A DNA stretch of 31,389 nt from JAFGED01 sp964551295 (GTDB taxonomy: Bacteria > Chloroflexota > Anaerolineae > B4-G1): contig CAZKDJ010000027.1 in assembly GCA_964551295.1 (NCBI GenBank), positions 1 through 31,389 on the forward strand, read 5' to 3'. This document shows positions 27,614 through 31,389 of this stretch, piece by piece. The notes under the pieces are model-generated. The model was given only the letters and a program-made list of their open reading frames with translations. It did no database searches and was not told the origin of the DNA. Every line of letters starts with the position of its first letter. The first letter of the stretch is position 1. The position numbers were made by a program, and so were the translations under genes.

Positions 27614-27638
27614 CCCAACTACCGGCTTACCAATCTAT
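27614..27638 (-). repeat. TTGGTA-type repeat, minus orientation
   Basis: CCAACTACCGGCTTACCAAT is an imperfect reverse complement of the array at 27224-27255. Together the two enclose the 118-aa membrane protein ORF. Confidence 0.6.
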
Positions 27639-27664
27639 CGAGCACCGACCCAGAGGAGGCTACA

Positions 27665-28762
27665 ATGGCACACATCAGCAAGTTTCTATTCTACCGTCAC
27701 CTGCGGGCGGAGCCGAACCAGCACATCTTGCACTATCGCGATGGTAAGCTGGCGCGCGGCGGGGCAGGTTTGGCTTACTGGTTTTATCCGCTTTCGGCGG
27801 CGGTGGCCCAAGTGCCGGTCGAGGATGTGCAGACCACGTTCGTCCTGCGCGAGCGGTCGTCTGATGTGCAGGAGGTCACCGTCCAGGCCACGCTGACCTA
27901 CCGCATCGCCGACGCGGAACGGGCGGCCCAGCGGGTCAATTTTAGCATCGCGCTCGAAAGCGGCGCGTGGGTCGAGCAGCCCTTGCAGCGGCTGAATAAC
28001 CTGTGGGCCAACTGGTCGCGCCATCCCGTACGCGCGCGCTTGATCGAGATGGACGTGGTCGACATCGTGCGCACCGGGGCCGACGAGACCCGCGAGGTGC
28101 TGGAGGCGGCCCTGCGTGGAAACGCGGCCATCGAGGAGATGGGACTGGCGCTGGTGAACGTGCAGATCGACCAAGTGGCGCCCTCGCCCGAGCTGGAAAA
28201 GGCGCTGCAGACGCCCACCCGCGAAGAGATCCAGCAAAAGGCGGACGAGGCCACCTTCCAGCGGCGTGCGCTGGCGGTGGAGAAGGAGCGAGCCATCAAG
28301 GAGAACGAGCTGCAGACCGAGATCGAGCTGGCGCGGCGGCAGGAGGAACTGATCCGCCAGGAGGGCGCGAACCAGATGCTGGACGCCCAGCAGGACGCCG
28401 AGAGGGAGAGGTTCGAGGTCGAGGCGGAGGTGGAGCGTGACGCCCTCGCCGCTGAAGGCAAGGCGGACATCATGAGGGTGATCGCCGACGCCGAGGCGGA
28501 GGCCAAGCGCAAGCTCCTGGCCGTCGAGATGGAGACCGAGGCGCGCAAGGTGGCGATCTGGAAGGACGCCCCGCCCGCGGTCACCTTTGGCCTGGCGATG
28601 CAGCGCTTTGCCGACAAGGTCGAGACGATCAACCACCTCAACCTGACGCCCGATCTGTTGGGCGACATGCTCCAGCGCATGCTGCTGGATTCCAATTCTG
28701 CTCCCCTCCCTACTAGGGAGGGGGCCGACCGTTCGGTCGGTAGGGGGAGGGTGAAAGATTAA
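27665..28762 (+). CDS. SPFH/band-7 domain protein
   Basis: This 365-aa protein has an N-terminal SPFH (stomatin/prohibitin/flotillin/HflK) domain at about residues 20-180, with EVTVQATLTYRIAD, and then a long charged helix at about 190-300 rich in EKERAIKENELQTE and QQDAERERFEVEAE, forming a coiled coil. There is no clear N-terminal membrane segment. Such proteins form oligomeric scaffolds, usually at membranes; the role here is unknown. GAGGAGG lies six bases before the ATG. The last 20 or so residues (SAPLPTREGADRSVGRG) are encoded by a double palindrome (28701-28751), so the original C-terminus probably ended near LLLDSN. Confidence 0.87.
   Translation: MAHISKFLFYRHLRAEPNQHILHYRDGKLARGGAGLAYWFYPLSAAVAQVPVEDVQTTFVLRERSSDVQEVTVQATLTYRIADAERAAQRVNFSIALESGAWVEQPLQRLNNLWANWSRHPVRARLIEMDVVDIVRTGADETREVLEAALRGNAAIEEMGLALVNVQIDQVAPSPELEKALQTPTREEIQQKADEATFQRRALAVEKERAIKENELQTEIELARRQEELIRQEGANQMLDAQQDAERERFEVEAEVERDALAAEGKADIMRVIADAEAEAKRKLLAVEMETEARKVAIWKDAPPAVTFGLAMQRFADKVETINHLNLTPDLLGDMLQRMLLDSNSAPLPTREGADRSVGRGRVKD
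28701..28751 (+). repeat. Double-hairpin palindromic element at the end of the SPFH gene
   Basis: Two adjacent perfect hairpins: CCCCTCCC-TACTA-GGGAGGGG (28703-28723) and CCGACCG-TT-CGGTCGG (28725-28740). The element is translated in frame into the C-terminus of the SPFH protein and could also weaken transcription into the next gene. Confidence 0.8.
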
Positions 28763-28784
28763 GGACCTCACGCTCCCGCGTATT

Positions 28785-29681
28785 GTGCTCGTCACCCGCA
28801 AGACGCCGGTAGAGCTCCTGCTGGAACAGCACGGCACGCTGGATCAGGCGCGCTTCTACCTCGAATCGCATGGCCAGAGCATCGAAGAGTACGAAGAGAT
28901 TCACGAGCGCGTCCAGGCGGCGCTGGCGCGGGTATCGGCGGCGATCCCGCCCGACCGGCGTCGCGTGCGCGTCGACCGCGGCGACCTGGACCGCTTTCTG
29001 TTTGCGCCCGACGACGTGATCGTCATCGTGGGGCAGGACGGGCTGGTACCCAACGTGGCCAAGTACCTGGACGGCCAGTTGACTATCGGCGTGAACCCCG
29101 ATGCCGACCGGTACGACGGCGTGCTTTGCCCTCACGCACCCGGCGCCACCGCGGCGCTCTTGGACTGGGTGGCGCAGGGGGAAGGACCGGGGTATCGCAT
29201 CCAGTGCCGGGTGATGGCCGTGGCCGAGCGGGAGGACGGGCAGCGGCTGCTGGCGCTGAACGAGGTCTTTGTAGGACATCAATCGCACCAATCAGCGCGC
29301 TATCGCATCCAGGTCGATGGTGAGGAAGAGCGGCATTCGTCCTCCGGAGTGATCTGCGCCACCGGCACCGGCAGCACCGGCTGGGTGCGCTCGATCGTCG
29401 AGCAGCGAGAGTTGGATATCGATCTGCCGGAGCCGGAGGAGGCGTACCTGGCCTGGTTCGTGCGCGAGCCGTTTCCATCGGTCTATACTGGCACCGATCT
29501 CAACTGGGGTTTTCTGAGTGCGGGGTTTCAGCTCGTGCTCCATTCGGAGATGGGGCAGGGGGGCGTGATCTTTGGCGACGGCATCGAGCAGGACTATATC
29601 GAGTTCCTGAGCGGCCAGGTGGTGAGCATCACGATCGCTCAGGATGCGCTGAACCTAGTGGTTCCTACCGAGGAAGGGTGA
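28785..29681 (+). CDS. NAD kinase-like protein (ATP-NAD kinase superfamily)
   Basis: The 298-aa product has the two hallmarks of NAD kinases, in order: a GGDG-like loop that here reads VGQDGLVPNVAKYL, followed by GVNPD, and the second motif ATGTGSTGWVRS (family TPTGSTAY). NAD kinase makes NADP+ from NAD+. The aspartate of the first motif is kept but the second glycine is glutamine, so activity or phosphate-donor choice may differ. An N-terminal extension with RKTPVELLLEQHGTLDQARFYL precedes the fold. The GTG at 28785 is the first usual start in the frame; LPRIVLVTRKT reads well upstream of it, so an ATT start at 28758 cannot be excluded. The next gene overlaps by TGATG. Confidence 0.78.
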   Translation: MLVTRKTPVELLLEQHGTLDQARFYLESHGQSIEEYEEIHERVQAALARVSAAIPPDRRRVRVDRGDLDRFLFAPDDVIVIVGQDGLVPNVAKYLDGQLTIGVNPDADRYDGVLCPHAPGATAALLDWVAQGEGPGYRIQCRVMAVAEREDGQRLLALNEVFVGHQSHQSARYRIQVDGEEERHSSSGVICATGTGSTGWVRSIVEQRELDIDLPEPEEAYLAWFVREPFPSVYTGTDLNWGFLSAGFQLVLHSEMGQGGVIFGDGIEQDYIEFLSGQVVSITIAQDALNLVVPTEEG

Positions 29682-30334
29682 TGCGTCTTTCGCTCATCGG
29701 CATGTCCGGCTCGGGCAAATCGTACTGGTCTGCCAAGCTGGCTCAACGCGGCTATCGGCACTTTTGCTGTGACGCGCTGATCGCGGCCAAGTTGGCCCCC
29801 GAGTTGATCAGGCCGGACGAGAGCCGCATGACGATGGGGGAGTGGATGGGCTTCCCATACCAGCCGCAGTACGCCGAGCGTGAGGCCAAGTATCTAGCCT
29901 ACGAGATGGCGGTGTTGGAGGAGATTCTGACGTGCATTGAGCGGGAAGTGGGTGGTTGTGAGTGGAACGTCATCGTCGATACGACCGGGAGCGTGATTTA
30001 CACTGGAGACGCGCTGTTGGACGAGCTCCGTCAGCAAACGACGGTCGTCCACATGGCGACGCCGTCCGAGGTGCAGGAGCGTATGCTGGAATTGTACTTG
30101 GCTAACATGAGGCCGGTGCTGTGGCAGGGGATGTTCGAAAAGCGCCCCAGCGAGACAAACGAGGCCGCCCTGGCGCGCTGCTATCCCAGGCTGCTTTCTT
30201 CGCGCGAGCGGCTGTACGAGCGGCTCGCCGACGTGACGGTGGGCTACGACGCGCGAAGCAGGGATGATTTCGGCGTTAAAGATCTATTACGGATCATTGA
30301 CCAATCTACCAATCACCAATTTACCAACTACTAA
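29681..30334 (+). CDS. P-loop kinase-like protein (shikimate/gluconate kinase fold)
   Basis: The 217-aa product starts MRLSLIGMSGSGKSYWSAKLAQRGY with a Walker A loop at residues 7-14 and a nearby CCDALI segment resembling the substrate-binding DTD region of shikimate-kinase-like enzymes. NVIVDTTGSVIYT looks like the Walker B strand. The substrate is unknown; its place after an NAD kinase-like gene invites a role in nucleotide or nicotinoside phosphorylation, but this is inference. A GTG three bases upstream is an alternative start; the ATG was taken because it forms TGATG with the preceding stop. The last residues (STNHQFTNY) come from a TTGGTA-type repeat and are probably not original. Confidence 0.75.
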   Translation: MRLSLIGMSGSGKSYWSAKLAQRGYRHFCCDALIAAKLAPELIRPDESRMTMGEWMGFPYQPQYAEREAKYLAYEMAVLEEILTCIEREVGGCEWNVIVDTTGSVIYTGDALLDELRQQTTVVHMATPSEVQERMLELYLANMRPVLWQGMFEKRPSETNEAALARCYPRLLSSRERLYERLADVTVGYDARSRDDFGVKDLLRIIDQSTNHQFTNY

Positions 30335-30344
30335 TCTACCAACA
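30298..30344 (-). repeat. TTGGTA-type repeat array, minus orientation
   Basis: Six variants of ACCAATCT/ACCAACT in tandem. The array encodes the last residues of the P-loop protein and fills the spacer before kptA. Its reverse complement resembles 27224-27255. Confidence 0.75.
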
Positions 30345-30347
30345 TCC

Positions 30348-30911
30348 ATGACCAACACACGCCGCTTGATCAAGCTGAGCAAGTTCCTCTCCCTCATCCT
30401 GCGTCACCAGCCGGAGCGGTTCGCGCTGGCGATGGATGAAGAGGGGTGGGCGTCGCTGCCGGAGGTGATGGAGATTCTCAACGGCTTGCCCAACTTTCGC
30501 TGGGCCACTCGCGCCGACGTCATGCGGGTGGTCGAGGAAGGCTCCGATGACAAGCGCCGCTTCGAGGTGGCGGAGAATCGTATCCGCGCCCGCTATGGTC
30601 ACTCCTTCGATCAACCGATCCGCTACGAGCCGTGCGCGCCGCCACCGATTCTCTATCACGGCACGTCGCAAAGAGCGCTGGCTGCCATCCGCCGCGAGGG
30701 ATTGTGCCCGATGGGGCGGCAGTACGTGCATCTCTCCCCCGATCCGGAGATGGCCGCGCGCGTCGGCGCGCGCCACGACGAGCAGCCCGTCATCTTGGCT
30801 GTCCGCGCCGCCGAGGCTCACGCCGCTGGTGTCGTGTTCCACCAGGCAGACGAGGCGGTCTACTTGGCAAAGCACGTGCCGGTTGTGTACCTCGATCTAC
30901 CGAGTGGTTAG
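30348..30911 (+). CDS. kptA: RNA 2'-phosphotransferase, Tpt1/KptA family
   Basis: The 187-aa enzyme transfers an internal RNA 2'-phosphate to NAD+, giving ADP-ribose cyclic phosphate and nicotinamide. Motifs: LSKFLSLILRHQPERF with the catalytic Arg-His pair, a winged-helix N-terminal lobe (WASLPEVMEIL, ADVMRVVEE), then LYHGTSQRALAAIRREGL and VHLSPD in the NAD-binding lobe. The frame is open upstream for 28 codons, but these are repeat-derived (LTNLPITNLPT), so the ATG at 30348 is the natural start. In bacteria the physiological RNA substrate is unclear. It is the only NAD consumer in an operon of NAD makers. Confidence 0.93.
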   Translation: MTNTRRLIKLSKFLSLILRHQPERFALAMDEEGWASLPEVMEILNGLPNFRWATRADVMRVVEEGSDDKRRFEVAENRIRARYGHSFDQPIRYEPCAPPPILYHGTSQRALAAIRREGLCPMGRQYVHLSPDPEMAARVGARHDEQPVILAVRAAEAHAAGVVFHQADEAVYLAKHVPVVYLDLPSG

Positions 30912-30964
30912 GGGGTGATACGCTCTTGGAGCCAGTGGGTGTTGTTGAGGAATGAAACCCCTGA

Positions 30965-31389
30965 TCACTTGACCAAGTGGCAGGCTGCTAGGTGCTCCTC
31001 TTGGCCTGCTATCGGTTCGAGCGAGGGAGCCTCCTGGGAGCAAATCTCCTCCGCGATGGGGCAGCGGGGGTGGAAGCGGCAGCCAGGGGGCGGGTTGATG
31101 GGGCTGGGGATCTCGCCCCGCGGCATGGGTGCCGTGCGGCGGGCCTTGGGATCCGGCACGGGCACTGCCGCCAGTAGCGCTTGGGTATAGGGATGCTGCG
31201 GGTTGCTGTATACCTGCTGCAGCGTGCCCATCTCCACGATTTTCCCCAGGTACATGATCGCGATCCGGTTGCAGATGTACTTGGCCGTCGCCAGGTCGTG
31301 GGTGATGAAGAGGTAGGTTAGATCGAACTCCTCCTTGAGGTCCATCATCAGTTGCAGCAGCAGCGCGCGCACCGATACATCCGCCATGG
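30965..31389 (-). CDS. Oligopeptide/dipeptide-type ABC transporter ATPase, C-terminal part
   Basis: The minus-strand frame runs off the right edge of the window, so the Walker A and most of the signature region are missing. Visible are DVSVRALLLQLMMDLKEEF right after the usual position of Walker B, the switch-histidine motif LFITHDLATAKYICNRIAIMYLGKIVE, then the C-terminal oligopeptide-transporter extension with HPYTQALLAAVPVPDP and the cysteine-rich CRFHPRCPIAEEIC. This extension separates Opp/Dpp-type ATPases from other importers. The gene converges on kptA with a 53-bp spacer; no strong terminator was seen between them. Confidence 0.9.
   Translation of the reverse strand, partial: MADVSVRALLLQLMMDLKEEFDLTYLFITHDLATAKYICNRIAIMYLGKIVEMGTLQQVYSNPQHPYTQALLAAVPVPDPKARRTAPMPRGEIPSPINPPPGCRFHPRCPIAEEICSQEAPSLEPIAGQEEHLAACHLVK

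Noticed and set aside
30912..30964. Terminator between kptA and the converging ABC ATPase
   Set aside because: Only a weak CACTT/AAGTG pairing is present at the end of the ATPase frame, without a T-tract on either strand.
1..31389. tRNA or rRNA genes, phage integrase, toxin-antitoxin pair or resistance genes
   Set aside because: None was recognised on either strand. In particular the transposon has no site-specific recombinase or phage genes, so an integrative or phage-derived island is not supported.

Overview
The window looks like a piece of a Chloroflexota (Anaerolineae-like) genome, probably a metagenome scaffold. Reasons: high-GC coding, secreted proteins with Thr/Pro linkers of the TATPGPTPTPT kind, many short dispersed repeats that run into coding sequence, and a 100-N scaffold gap. 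The phylum call is an inference from style, not from a marker tree.

Layout. (1) 1-1068: the 3' end of recA with two hairpins behind it, then a promoter, a structured leader and an alkyltransferase-like (ATL) DNA-repair gene. (2) 1069-22199: one 21,131-bp transposon of Tn3 type. It has 44-bp terminal inverted repeats (42/44 identical, GGGG at the outer end and TAAG at the inner end) and an exact 5-bp target duplication, GTGAA, at 1064-1068 and 22200-22204. The duplication overlaps the atl stop codon. Just inside the left end lies a truncated, frameshifted Tn3 transposase (1341-3182); no resolvase was recognised. (3) 22205-30911: a NAD-centred operon behind a near-consensus promoter with a perfect 9-7-9 operator-like palindrome: nadE, nadC, a lipoprotein, nadA, nadB, a small membrane protein, an SPFH/band-7 protein, an NAD-kinase-like protein, a P-loop kinase-like protein and KptA/Tpt1, an NAD-consuming RNA 2'-phosphotransferase. 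(4) 30965-31389, minus strand: the C-terminal part of an oligopeptide-type ABC transporter ATPase.

The cargo of the transposon is the unusual part. It consists of three successive units, each with a TTGAC(A/T)-N16-TAT(A/G)AT promoter, a long leader, a lipoprotein of about 266-282 aa, and a translationally coupled secreted protein. The secreted partners share an N-terminal region but end at very different places: a 127-aa stub (unit 1), a 642-aa HEFFH zinc-peptidase-like protein (unit 2), and a giant of about 4,350 aa (unit 3). The giant has an HEMLH peptidase-like head, a class-I amidotransferase-like domain, many Ig/CARDB-like domains, a 54-residue beta-propeller repeat array, a PKD domain and seven transthyretin/CnaB-like repeats. 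The promoters of units 2 and 3 sit exactly where the previous partner gene is cut off, so the array looks like duplication followed by truncation. I know of no described system with this architecture. Its function (surface protease, adhesin or contact system with a cognate lipoprotein) cannot be read from the sequence.

A second theme is short palindromic or heptamer-type repeats inside or at the ends of genes (atl, the giant gene, SPFH, nadE, the P-loop gene), which add in-frame residues to otherwise ordinary proteins.
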